Assembly: GCA_022826745.1 (NCBI GenBank)
Contig: JAJDUI010000025.1
Location: forward strand, 1 to 64,000
DNA length: 64,000 bases
DNA from: Thermoanaerobaculia bacterium
GTDB lineage: Bacteria > Acidobacteriota > Thermoanaerobaculia > Multivoradales > Multivoraceae
Direction of reading: 5' to 3'
Below the pieces are notes generated by a model. The model was not told the origin of the DNA and did no database searches. It saw only the letters and a program-made list of their open reading frames with translations. Position numbers and translations under genes: made by a program. Position 1 is the stretch's first letter. Each line of letters opens with the position of its first letter. Below, in pieces: positions 42,007 through 50,857 of this stretch.

Positions 42007-43538
42007 ATGCACTCGGCGCCGCCGCCGCCGTCGAGCTGGACGGGTCGGCCGCAGAACTCCTGTTCGCACATGGCGGTCAGCGTGTCGGCGTCGTCTACGT
42101 TGGCCCATGCCCTCCGGCCGTCGGGCAATCGGCAGGCCAGGTGGGCGACGGACGGTTCGGCCGTCGGGGCGGCGCGCTTGCCGTACACCGAGCGGAACGA
42201 CTTCGTCGCCTTCGCGGCGCCGCCGCCGAACATGACCGCGTAGGACTCGATCTCGGCGGGACCTGAGTAGTCGGCCACGGCCTCGCGCTTCGGCAGCGCG
42301 TGGACTTCCGCGGTCAGGTCCTGGTGGCGGTAGGGCGTGGCCGGCTCGTCCGTGGAGTAGACCCCGAAGGAGTGCTTGGTCAGCATGCCGCCGTTCGCGG
42401 TCACCAGGGCCCGGCCGCCGTCCGTCTCCCGCAGCAACTCCGCGGTCCGCGCGATCGAGTGCATCACGTAGCTGTTGAGCGGTCCGCCGCCGAACGTCAG
42501 GCCGCCGGTGACGGAGAGCGGACGCTCGAGGTCGAGGCCGAGTTCCCGGGCCGCGACCTGCACGGCGCTGGGGAAGCAACTGTAGAGATCGATGAAGTCG
42601 AGGTCCGCGACCTCGACCCCGGCGAGTTCCAGGGCCCTCTGGCCCGCCAGCCGGATCGCAGGCGAGGAGTGGAGGTTGTCGCGCTCCGAGACGAAGTAGT
42701 GGTCGACGGCGTCCGTGCCGCTCAGGGGGAAGACCATCTTCGACTCCGGCACGCCGAGCGACCGTGCGAGATCGAGCGAGCAGAGGACGACCGCGGCCGC
42801 CATGTCGACCCGCATGTTCGCGTTCATCAGCTTCGTGTAGGGGTAGGTCACGGCGCGGTTGGCGGGCGACACCGTGCCGATGTCCCCGGCGGTCAGGGGC
42901 TTGCGGATCCAGGCGTTCGGGTTGCCCTGCGCCACACGGTTGAAGCCGGCCCAGAGTTCGGCGATACGGCCGCGGTGCCCCTCCACGGTCTCGCCGTTCC
43001 TGCGTCGCAGCGCGATCTCGAACAGGGAGTAGTACTGGACCGCCTGCTGGATGCCGCGGTCCATCTCCATCTCGTGCCGGGTCCAGCGGGTGTCGCCGTA
43101 GCTCGCGTCCGGGAGCTTCGGCGGATCGTCGTCCTCCAGCCAGTCGAGTTCCAGGCCCATCTTCGACGCCCGGCCCATCGTGCGGCCGCATTCCGCGGAA
43201 CAGAGGACAATCGCCTCGCGCCGGCCGCTCTGGATGTCGAGCGCGCTCTGGTTGAACACCGCCTGGACCTGGTTGCCGCTGACCACGGAGAGCCCGGTCT
43301 CCGCGCCACCGAGGTCGAGCGCCTCGGTCACCAGGAGCGTCGGATTCCGGTAGCCCCAGACTCCCTTCATCGCGCGCACCGAGTCGATCCGGTCGGGCAG
43401 GCCGGACGCCGCCGCGTCGCCGAGCGCCGAGTCCGCCGCCTCGATCATCAGTTCGATCGGGGAACGAGCTCCGGCCGGGTCGTCGGCGCGCTGAAGCACC
43501 TGGGCGATGCCGACGAGGACGGGAGTGCGTGGTTTCAC
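42003..43538 (-). CDS. thiolase family acetyl-CoA acetyltransferase
   Basis: 511 residues from GTG 43538, where KPRTPVLVGIAQVLQRADD begins as in SCP-x-like thiolases. Visible blocks: SVVSGNQVQAVFNQSALDIQ, VVLCSAECGRTMG, DFIDLYSCFPSAVQVAARE and TVTGGLTFGGG-type TGGLTFGGGPLNSYVMHSIA; NGGMLTKHSFGVYST carries the C-terminal active-site His. Such proteins often act on branched or steroid-like acyl-CoAs, though many are uncharacterised. A C-terminal extension of about 70 residues (from about 430) resembles a small OB-type domain. It is divergent from the TonB receptor gene. Confidence 0.87.
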   Translation of the reverse strand: MKPRTPVLVGIAQVLQRADDPAGARSPIELMIEAADSALGDAAASGLPDRIDSVRAMKGVWGYRNPTLLVTEALDLGGAETGLSVVSGNQVQAVFNQSALDIQSGRREAIVLCSAECGRTMGRASKMGLELDWLEDDDPPKLPDASYGDTRWTRHEMEMDRGIQQAVQYYSLFEIALRRRNGETVEGHRGRIAELWAGFNRVAQGNPNAWIRKPLTAGDIGTVSPANRAVTYPYTKLMNANMRVDMAAAVVLCSLDLARSLGVPESKMVFPLSGTDAVDHYFVSERDNLHSSPAIRLAGQRALELAGVEVADLDFIDLYSCFPSAVQVAARELGLDLERPLSVTGGLTFGGGPLNSYVMHSIARTAELLRETDGGRALVTANGGMLTKHSFGVYSTDEPATPYRHQDLTAEVHALPKREAVADYSGPAEIESYAVMFGGGAAKATKSFRSVYGKRAAPTAEPSVAHLACRLPDGRRAWANVDDADTLTAMCEQEFCGRPVQLDGGGGAECM

Positions 43539-43740
43539 GATGCGGCAGTCGGGTCGTCTGGTTGAAGAAGTGGCGGTGGACAGGCAGGTCAGTGTAGCTT
43601 GCGCGGCTCTCATCTGGCAGAATCTTCGGTGTTGGAACGCGCCCGACCACTCAAGTCCGTGGTTGGCCATGCCGCCCCCGCACTCCGGCCACTCGGCGTT
43701 CCGCGGAGTCGCCTTGGGCGGAGTCATCTGGAGTCTTCAC

Positions 43741-46572
43741 ATGCCCAAGTCCTTCGGTTCCCTGAAGCTCCCTGGCCGTCTGGCGCTGATCGCGCTCTTC
43801 GCGGCGGCGCCGGCGCTCGCCCAGCCGACGGGCCGGCTCGCCGGGCACATCGAGGATGCGGATCATTCGCCGCTTCCCGGCGCGATGGTTACGGTGACCT
43901 CGCCGTCGCTGATGGGCGCCCGGGTCGAGATCAGCGACGGCGACGGCGGCGTGAACTTCCACACCTTGCCGCCCGGCGTCTACACGGTGGACGTCGAGCT
44001 GGACGGCTTCGTTCCGCAGCGCCGGGAGGAAGTCGAGGTTCGGTTGAACCGGGTGACGGAGCTCCACATCGACCTCGAACTCGGCGACTTGTCGGAGGAG
44101 ATCACGGTGACCGCCGAGACCCCGGTCGTCGATTCGGAGCAGGTCTCGACCTCGCAGACCTTCACCTACGAGCATCTCCAGGAGTCTTCCGTGGGTTCGG
44201 TGAACCGGCGCTACTACAACGTGCTGGCCCAGGCGCCCGGCGTCGCCTCGACGCGGTCGCGCCGGAACACGGACGGGAGGATCTCGCCGGTGTCGGCGAA
44301 CCCCCGCGTTTTCGGATCGACCCAGGGCGAGAACGTCTACTACGTCGACAACATCGACTCGACCGACCCCGTGCGGGCGACGGTCGGCGTCCACCTGAAC
44401 TTCGACACGATCCAGGAGATCAACTTCGAGACGGGAGGCTTCGAGGCGCGTTACGGCCGGGCGACGGGCGGCGTGGTCAACGTGGTCACCAAATCGGGCG
44501 GCAACGACGTCTCCGGGACGTTCGACATTCGCTACCGGGACACGAACTTCAATACGAACGGCGAGCACTTCGACCGCGACGAGGACATCTTCGAGTACTC
44601 CGAGCCCTCGTTCACCCTGGGCGGCCCGGTCCGGCGCGACCGGCTCTGGTTCTTCAGTGGACTCTCGCGGATCAGTTCGAAGAACACGCCGACGGATTCG
44701 CCGACCACGCGCGACCTGGAGCGGGAGAACACGCTGGGCAAGCTGACCTGGCAGATGACCGATAGCTGGCAACTCATGGGACGGCACGTCGGCGATCGTC
44801 CGACGCTGCTGAATGCGAACGCCAGTCCCTTCACCAGCGCCGAGGCGACAAGCCGGGTCGATGGAGAGACAGAGATTCTGAGCGCGGACCTGCTCGGACT
44901 CTCCGCTTCGCGCTTCGAGTGGCGGCTTACCGCTTCCCGCTCCCGCAGCGTGTCGAACACCGTGCCCATGAGCGGCGACCTGAACACGAGCGGCCACATC
45001 GACATCGGCCTCGGCTACGCGGCAACCGTGAACGCTTCCCGCGTGTTTCTCACCGATCGGGACCGCGACGAAGCCTCGGCGAGCATCGCCTGGTTCAGCG
45101 GCCACCGCGTCGGCGACCACGAGCTCCGGTTCGGTGTCGACTACGGCGATGTTGGCTACGTGCGGCAGATCAACCTGACCGGCGGGGGCCTCTACTACGA
45201 CCTGACGGGCGCTCCGCACTCGTTCGTCGTGCGGCCGATCTACCCGCCGACTCCATCGGCGGGCGAACTCGTGACGACGTACCTGCAGGACACCTGGCGC
45301 CCGAACCACGATCTGACGCTCAAGACCGGTCTGCGCCGGGACGACGTGAGTTTCTCGAACGACGTCGGCGCCGAGATCGCGTCGCTGGCCAAGCTGCAGC
45401 CGCGGATCGGCGTGGCCTGGGACGTCAGGGGCGACGGCAAGCTGGCAGTCCGGGGGAGCTGGGGGCACTTCATGCACCCGAGCGCGCTGGGGCTGGCGAG
45501 CTTCGCCCGAGTCCGCACGACGCCGACGAACTACTACCGGTCGTGTTCCTCCTACTCCGTTTCCCGGCTGGGCGTGACACCGGAGCGGTGCATGGAGGCC
45601 GCGGCGGCGGACCGACAGATCGGCGGCAGCGGGTTCGGGGACGGTACGGTTCCCTTCTGGAGGCTCGATCCCCAGGGGCACGATCCGTTCGGTTGGTTCC
45701 TCACCTGGGCCTACAACAACGAGCCGAACCGGGTGCAGGACGGCCTGGAACCGACCTGGGCCGAGCAGACGATCCTCGGCGTCGAGATGGAGATCGCTCC
45801 GCTCACCTCGCTCGGGCTGACATGGGTCGACAAGGAGACGCTCGACATCATCGAGGACACTTGCAACGGCAACCTTCCCGTGCCGCGCGCTGGCGCCGCC
45901 TGCAGCCACTTCGTCCTGGCGAACCTGCCGCAGTTGACGCGGGAGTACCAGGGCCTCCTGCTGGACTTCGAGACCCGCTGGTCACGGAGAGCTCACATCA
46001 ACGCGTCCTGGGTCTGGTCGGAGTCCAAGGGCAACGTGGAGTACACCCGCTCCGTGGGCTCCGACTTCGACGTCTACCCCGCCCACTACGAGAACCGTTA
46101 CGGCTTCCTCGGAGATCATCGCGAGCACCGGGTCAAGATCCACGGGCACGCGAGCCTGCCGAAGCAGTTCATTCTGGGATTCGGCGCGACCTGGTCGTCC
46201 CCCTTCGTTTACACGCCGTGGCGCTGGGGCGTCCCCTACGGGCGGGTCTACGAGGCGCCGCGCGGAAGCCTTGAGGCGAACGAGAACCACCTGTTCGACC
46301 TGCAGGTGTCGAGAACCTTCCGGTTCGGCGCCGGCGCCGAGGAGGACGGCCACGACCATGACGAACACGACCACGGTCACATCCACCACCGGGAGCACGG
46401 ACACGGCCTGCGCGTCCGGCTGATGGCGTCCGTCTACAACCTGCTGGGCGACGAGCAGGTGGAGAGCGTCTGCACCCTGTCGAGCGGCTGTTTCGCGGGA
46501 ACCGGCGTGGGCGATCCGATTCTCTACCGGCAACCGCGGCGCTTCGAGGTAGGCGTGCGGCTGGAGTTCTGA
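43741..46572 (+). CDS. TonB-dependent receptor with carboxypeptidase-like N-terminus and His-rich insertion
   Basis: 943 residues from ATG 43741, signal peptide ending near APALAQP. Residues about 30-115 form a carboxypeptidase-regulatory-like domain (GRLAGHIEDADHSPLPGAMV), then a TonB-box-like EEITVTAETPVV, a plug domain (NVYYVDNIDSTDP, GATGGVVNVVTKSGG-type block), and a beta-barrel ending in Phe (RRFEVGVRLEF). Near the end (46348-46407) lies a stretch of alternating His, Asp and Glu. Such receptors import large or scarce ligands across the outer membrane. The histidine run suggests metal binding (Zn, Ni or Cu) in a loop, so a metal or metal-chelate ligand is possible. Confidence 0.9.
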   Translation: MPKSFGSLKLPGRLALIALFAAAPALAQPTGRLAGHIEDADHSPLPGAMVTVTSPSLMGARVEISDGDGGVNFHTLPPGVYTVDVELDGFVPQRREEVEVRLNRVTELHIDLELGDLSEEITVTAETPVVDSEQVSTSQTFTYEHLQESSVGSVNRRYYNVLAQAPGVASTRSRRNTDGRISPVSANPRVFGSTQGENVYYVDNIDSTDPVRATVGVHLNFDTIQEINFETGGFEARYGRATGGVVNVVTKSGGNDVSGTFDIRYRDTNFNTNGEHFDRDEDIFEYSEPSFTLGGPVRRDRLWFFSGLSRISSKNTPTDSPTTRDLERENTLGKLTWQMTDSWQLMGRHVGDRPTLLNANASPFTSAEATSRVDGETEILSADLLGLSASRFEWRLTASRSRSVSNTVPMSGDLNTSGHIDIGLGYAATVNASRVFLTDRDRDEASASIAWFSGHRVGDHELRFGVDYGDVGYVRQINLTGGGLYYDLTGAPHSFVVRPIYPPTPSAGELVTTYLQDTWRPNHDLTLKTGLRRDDVSFSNDVGAEIASLAKLQPRIGVAWDVRGDGKLAVRGSWGHFMHPSALGLASFARVRTTPTNYYRSCSSYSVSRLGVTPERCMEAAAADRQIGGSGFGDGTVPFWRLDPQGHDPFGWFLTWAYNNEPNRVQDGLEPTWAEQTILGVEMEIAPLTSLGLTWVDKETLDIIEDTCNGNLPVPRAGAACSHFVLANLPQLTREYQGLLLDFETRWSRRAHINASWVWSESKGNVEYTRSVGSDFDVYPAHYENRYGFLGDHREHRVKIHGHASLPKQFILGFGATWSSPFVYTPWRWGVPYGRVYEAPRGSLEANENHLFDLQVSRTFRFGAGAEEDGHDHDEHDHGHIHHREHGHGLRVRLMASVYNLLGDEQVESVCTLSSGCFAGTGVGDPILYRQPRRFEVGVRLEF

Positions 46573-46661
46573 GCCGGTGTCGGCGGGCGCCGACGCCTGG
46601 TTGCGTTCGGGTGCGGGTTCGCTGCGCTAACGTAGCCGGGACCAGGCACTGGAGCAGACGC

Positions 46662-48404
46662 ATGCTCACCAGGCTCACGATCCGCAACTTCAAGCGCTTC
46701 GAGGAGGTCGAGATCGAGCTCGGCAACCCGGTCGTGTTCGTCGGCCCGAACAACTCGGGCAAGACATCCGCCCTTCAGGCGCTGGCGCTCTGGGATCTCG
46801 GACTCAAGCGCTGGAACGAAAAGCGCGCCGGCCAGAAGACGCCGGAGAAGCGGCCCGGCGTGGCGGTGAACCGGCGCGACCTCACCGCGGCCCCGGTGCC
46901 GGTGGTCAACCTGCTCTGGCGGGACCTCCGCACGCGCAACGTTCGGGTGGAGAACGGCCTCCAGAGGACCGAGAACGTTCGGGTCGAGGTGATCGTGGAC
47001 GGGCGGGATGGGGGCGCTGACTGGTCCTGCGGGCTGGAGTTCGACTACGCGAACGCCGAGTCCTTCTACTGCCGCCCGCTCAGACTCGGCGCTGGGAAGC
47101 CGCAGAAGCGGATGTCCGTTCCGGAAGAGGCCGGCGCGGTGCGCCTCGCCTACCTGCCTCCGATGTCCGGCCTGGCAGCCAACGAAGCGCGCATCGATCC
47201 GGGCGCCGTCAACGTTCGGTTGGGGGAGGGGCGCACTTCCGAAGTGCTGCGCAACCTGTGCCATCGCCTGCACACGGAGCAGCCGGAAGCCTGGGAGTCC
47301 GTTGCCCGGACCGTCGAGAGGTTGTTCGGTGTCCGCGTCGAGTTGCCGCGCTACGTCGAGGATCGAGGCGAGGTCGCGATGGAGTACCGGGAGGGGCGAG
47401 CGCTGCTGGATCTGTCGTCGAGCGGCAGGGGACTCCAGCAGACGCTGCTCCTTCTTGCCTATCTGGCTCTGAATCCGCGGACGGTGCTCCTGCTCGACGA
47501 ACCTGACGCCCATCTGGAGACGTTGCGGCAACGCGAGGTCTATCGCCTGATTCGGGAAGCGGCCGAAGAACACGAAAGCCAGGTGCTCGTGGCCAGCCAT
47601 TCCGAGGCGCTGCTGAACGAAGCCGCGGGCGTGGATACGGTGATCGCCTTCGTGGGCAAGCCGCACCGGATCGACAACGGGGCCGGCCAGGTCGCCAAGG
47701 CACTGACCCGGATCGGTTTCAACCAGTACCTCCAGGCTGCCCTCGTGGGCTGGGTGCTGTATCTGGCGGGACCAACGGACCTGGCGATTCTCAGGGCCTT
47801 CGCCAGGTGTCTCGGCCACGAGGCGGCCGGGAGCGCGCTCGAGCGTCCCCTGGTTGAGTACGTCGGCGATCGGGTATCGAGCGTCGGGAGGCACTTTCGC
47901 GGTCTCCGTGAAGCCTGTCCGGGTCTTCGCGGCATTGCGCTCCTCGACAAAGTGCCTGAACAGGTGGGGACCGACGACGGGCTGGAGTGGCTTTCCTGGC
48001 GGAAACGGGGGGTCGAGAACTACCTGTGCTCGCCGTCGGCGCTTGAGGGGTGGGCCGCCGACGGCGCCCGCCGCGCGGCGTCTGGCCCGCTGTTCGAGGA
48101 GGCCGAGGCGGAACGTCGGGTGGAAGCGATGCGGGCGGCGGTGGCGGTGGTGGAGAAGACGATGGCCGATCGCGGCCAGCCGTCTCAGTGGAGCGGCGAG
48201 CCGGAGGCGGGCGTCGAGTTCCTGACGCTGTTGTTCGAGACCTTTGCCGCCAGGCTGGGCGAGCGGAACCGGATGGCGAAAGCTGGCTTCCACCGGCTGG
48301 TCGAGTTCGTACCGGAAGAGGCGACCGACCCGGAAGTCCTGGAGAAGCTGGACGCGATAGCCGCGACGGCGGCTCTTGCCGAGGTGGTTGCGGGGTCGTC
48401 GTGA
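46662..48404 (+). CDS. OLD-family-like ATPase with degenerate TOPRIM
   Basis: 580 residues from ATG 46662. The N-terminus LTRLTIRNFKRFEEVEIELG and Walker A VGPNNSGKTS (27-36), the signature DLSSSGRGLQQTLLLLA, Walker B VLLLDEPDAHL and the H-loop VASHSEAL place it among OLD/RecF-type ATPases. The C-terminal part looks like a TOPRIM domain (VLYLAGPTDLAILRAFARCL and IALLDKVP), but Ala369 occupies the place of the catalytic Glu. OLD proteins are ATP-driven nucleases in phage defence or repair; this one may have lost cleavage. It stands outside the island, alone between the TonB receptor and sulfatase genes. Confidence 0.85.
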   Translation: MLTRLTIRNFKRFEEVEIELGNPVVFVGPNNSGKTSALQALALWDLGLKRWNEKRAGQKTPEKRPGVAVNRRDLTAAPVPVVNLLWRDLRTRNVRVENGLQRTENVRVEVIVDGRDGGADWSCGLEFDYANAESFYCRPLRLGAGKPQKRMSVPEEAGAVRLAYLPPMSGLAANEARIDPGAVNVRLGEGRTSEVLRNLCHRLHTEQPEAWESVARTVERLFGVRVELPRYVEDRGEVAMEYREGRALLDLSSSGRGLQQTLLLLAYLALNPRTVLLLDEPDAHLETLRQREVYRLIREAAEEHESQVLVASHSEALLNEAAGVDTVIAFVGKPHRIDNGAGQVAKALTRIGFNQYLQAALVGWVLYLAGPTDLAILRAFARCLGHEAAGSALERPLVEYVGDRVSSVGRHFRGLREACPGLRGIALLDKVPEQVGTDDGLEWLSWRKRGVENYLCSPSALEGWAADGARRAASGPLFEEAEAERRVEAMRAAVAVVEKTMADRGQPSQWSGEPEAGVEFLTLLFETFAARLGERNRMAKAGFHRLVEFVPEEATDPEVLEKLDAIAATAALAEVVAGSS

Positions 48405-48481
48405 GACGACGATATGACCGTGAGAGAGCCGGCGTCCCGTGGGCGTGTGGCGGCGGCCGGCGCCGGGTTCGAAGGGGTCCG

Positions 48482-49999
48482 ATGGAGTTGCCCGGCGACG
48501 CGCGGGCGGCGATGGTGTTTGCCGTCGCGCTCCTGGCTCTGGGGCTCGCCTGTGCGCCGCGGGCGGTCAACGGGCCTGCCGGAGGAGCGGAGCCGCGTGA
48601 ACCTCGGCCGAACATCCTGTTCCTCTTCGCGGACGACCAGCGCGCCGACACGATCGGCGCCTGGGGCAATGAACTGATCGACACCCCGAACCTGGATCGC
48701 CTGGCAGCCGAGGGCTGGAGCTTCCGGCGCAACTACGTGTTCGGCTCGAACAGCGGCGCCGTCTGCGTCCCGAGCCGGGCGATGGTGCTGACCGGACGAA
48801 GCTGGATGCGTTCGCCGAACAGGATGGAGGGCGTGCCGACCCTGCCCCGGTTGCTCGAGTCGGCGGGCTACCGCACGTTCATCACCGGCAAGTGGCACAA
48901 CGGCGAAGAGGCGCTGCTGCGCGCCTTCGACCGCGGCACGGCGATCTACCTGGGCGGCATGGCGGATCACACCCAGACCGAAGTCCAGGACATCGAGAAC
49001 GGCGGCATGGTGCGCCGGAGGGTGGGGGAGAGGTTCTCCAGCGAGTTGTTCGCCGACGCGGTCATCGAGTTCCTCGACGAGCAGGCCGCGGCGGAGGCGA
49101 GCGGCGAATCGGAGCAGCCGTTCTTCGCCTACGTACCCTTCACGGCGCCTCACGATCCCCGCCAGCCGCCGCCCGAGTACCGCGAGCGCTACTACCAGCG
49201 CAACCTGCCGCTGCCCGCCAACTACAAGCCGCAGCACCCGTTCGACAACGGCGCCCTCATCCTCCGCGACGAGAACCTGGCCGCCTGGCCGCGCACCGAG
49301 GACGTGATCCGCGACCAGGTTGCCGAGTACTACGGCCTGATCACTCACCTTGACGACCAGGTGGGCCGCATCCTCGCCTCGCTCGACGAGAACGGCCAGG
49401 CCGGGAACACGATCGTCGTCTACGCCGCCGACCACGGCCTCTCGGTCGGCAGCCACGGCCTCCTGGGCAAGCAGAACCTCTACGAACACTCCATGCGCTG
49501 CCCGCTGATCATCCGCGGCCCGGGCATCCCGCACGGAACGACCGACGCCTTCACCTACCTCTACGATCTCTTCCCGACCCTGCTTGCACAGGGCGCCGTC
49601 GCGGAACCTCCGGGCATCGACGGCCGCGACCTGACTCCCCTCTGGTCGGGCGGCGACCCGACCTGGCGGAAGAGCCTCTTCCTGCCCTACCGTGACGTGA
49701 TGCGCGCGGTACGCGACGACCGCTACAAGCTGATCGTGTATCCCAACGTGAACCACCGCCAGCTCTTCGACCTCTCCGAAGACCCCGACGAACTGACGAA
49801 CCTCATCGCCGATCCCGAGCAGGCAGAGACCGCGGCCCGCCTCGAAGCCCTCCTCGAAGGCTGGCAAACCGCCATGGGCGACACCGTGCCGCTCTCCGTC
49901 TCCGACCCGGCGCCCTTACACCGAGACCTGACCGGCACCGCACGCGAACCCGATCGCTGGCAGCCGGAGTGGATCGTGGAGAAGTACTTCGACGGCTAG
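48482..49999 (+). CDS. sulfatase lipoprotein
   Basis: 505 residues from ATG 48482. The signal AAMVFAVALLALGLAC has a lipobox at Cys24. The sulfatase signature Cys95-Val-Pro-Ser-Arg (VCVPSRAMVLTGR) is present; the Cys would be converted to formylglycine. Metal ligands include Asp51-Asp52 in ADDQRADT and DHGLSVGSHGLLGKQNLYEH in the C-terminal region. It removes sulfate esters from organic compounds, probably carbohydrates, in the periplasm or at the surface. No maturase gene is in the window. It resembles iduronate-2-sulfatase-type members more than arylsulfatases. Confidence 0.93.
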   Translation: MELPGDARAAMVFAVALLALGLACAPRAVNGPAGGAEPREPRPNILFLFADDQRADTIGAWGNELIDTPNLDRLAAEGWSFRRNYVFGSNSGAVCVPSRAMVLTGRSWMRSPNRMEGVPTLPRLLESAGYRTFITGKWHNGEEALLRAFDRGTAIYLGGMADHTQTEVQDIENGGMVRRRVGERFSSELFADAVIEFLDEQAAAEASGESEQPFFAYVPFTAPHDPRQPPPEYRERYYQRNLPLPANYKPQHPFDNGALILRDENLAAWPRTEDVIRDQVAEYYGLITHLDDQVGRILASLDENGQAGNTIVVYAADHGLSVGSHGLLGKQNLYEHSMRCPLIIRGPGIPHGTTDAFTYLYDLFPTLLAQGAVAEPPGIDGRDLTPLWSGGDPTWRKSLFLPYRDVMRAVRDDRYKLIVYPNVNHRQLFDLSEDPDELTNLIADPEQAETAARLEALLEGWQTAMGDTVPLSVSDPAPLHRDLTGTAREPDRWQPEWIVEKYFDG

Positions 50000-50000
50000 G

Positions 50001-50774
50001 TCAGCGGGCGCCCTCAGCCTGCGCCCGACCGCGGGCGCGGATGCCGGCGAGTCGTTCGCCGACTTCTTCGGGCCTTGGCCCCCGGTACATGCGGTTGACC
50101 TCGACCTCGTAGTCCATCGCGTCGCCGAGGGTGAGGTCGAAGCCGCGGTCGATCATCCGCTTGTACTGGAACATCACGTCGCGCTGGCAGGTGAGCATGT
50201 CGGTCGCGAGCTCGCGGCAGGTGGGCAGGAGGTCCTCCCGCGGCACGATCCGGTTGACCAGGCCCCACTCGCAGGCACGCTCGGCCGAGAGGTAGTTGCC
50301 GGTGAGCGAGAGTTCCTTGGCCCGGCCGGGACCGATGGCCCGTGACAGACGCGCCGAGAGGCCCCAGCCGGAGAGCAGGCCGACGCGGGCGTGGGTGTCG
50401 GCGAAGCGGGCCTCCGGGGCCGCGATCAGCAGGTCGCAGGAGAGGGCGATCTCGAAGCCGCCGGTCACCGCGATGCCGTTGATCGCGCCGATCACGGGCT
50501 GATGGAGCGAGCGGAGCAGCTTCGGCGGGTCGGCGATGGCCTTGCGCTTGCGGTCCGGATCGCTCATCTCCTTCAGATCGAGGCCGGCGCAGAAGGCGCG
50601 GCCGGCGCCGGTCAGGATGACGACGCCGACCTCGTCGTCCCCGCGCAGGTCCTCGATCGTTCCGGCGAGGTCGTTGCGCAGCTCCTCCGAGAGGGCGTTC
50701 AGCACGCCGGGACGGTTCAGGGTGAGGGTGGCGATGCCGTCTGACTTGTCGACGAGAAGAACCGGCTCGGTCAT
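50001..50774 (-). CDS. enoyl-CoA hydratase/isomerase family protein
   Basis: 257 residues, crotonase fold. Oxyanion-hole segments GRAFCAGLDLKEM and NGIAVTGGFEIALSCDLLIA are present, with Glu in GGFEIAL at the first acid position. The second catalytic Glu of classical hydratases is not seen: the block reads FADTHARVGLLSGWG, a variant common in this family. The C-terminal part (EVEVNRMYRGPRPEEVGERL) is standard. It acts on a CoA thioester; hydratase or isomerase activity cannot be separated. It is convergent with the sulfatase gene (1-bp gap) and divergent from the GGT-like gene. Confidence 0.9.
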   Translation of the reverse strand: MTEPVLLVDKSDGIATLTLNRPGVLNALSEELRNDLAGTIEDLRGDDEVGVVILTGAGRAFCAGLDLKEMSDPDRKRKAIADPPKLLRSLHQPVIGAINGIAVTGGFEIALSCDLLIAAPEARFADTHARVGLLSGWGLSARLSRAIGPGRAKELSLTGNYLSAERACEWGLVNRIVPREDLLPTCRELATDMLTCQRDVMFQYKRMIDRGFDLTLGDAMDYEVEVNRMYRGPRPEEVGERLAGIRARGRAQAEGAR

Positions 50775-50857
50775 TACTCGAACTCTCCTTGTTCGTGGAA
50801 CGGGTGGGGCATCTTACGCGGTAACCTCTTCCCCTTACTTGCGCGAGGGAGGCTGCG

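Noticed and set aside
42007-43650. Upstream extension of the peptide-binding lipoprotein to 1129 residues
   Set aside because: The extension overlaps the thiolase and is low-complexity Arg-rich sequence; the GTG at 42006 gives a proper lipoprotein signal.
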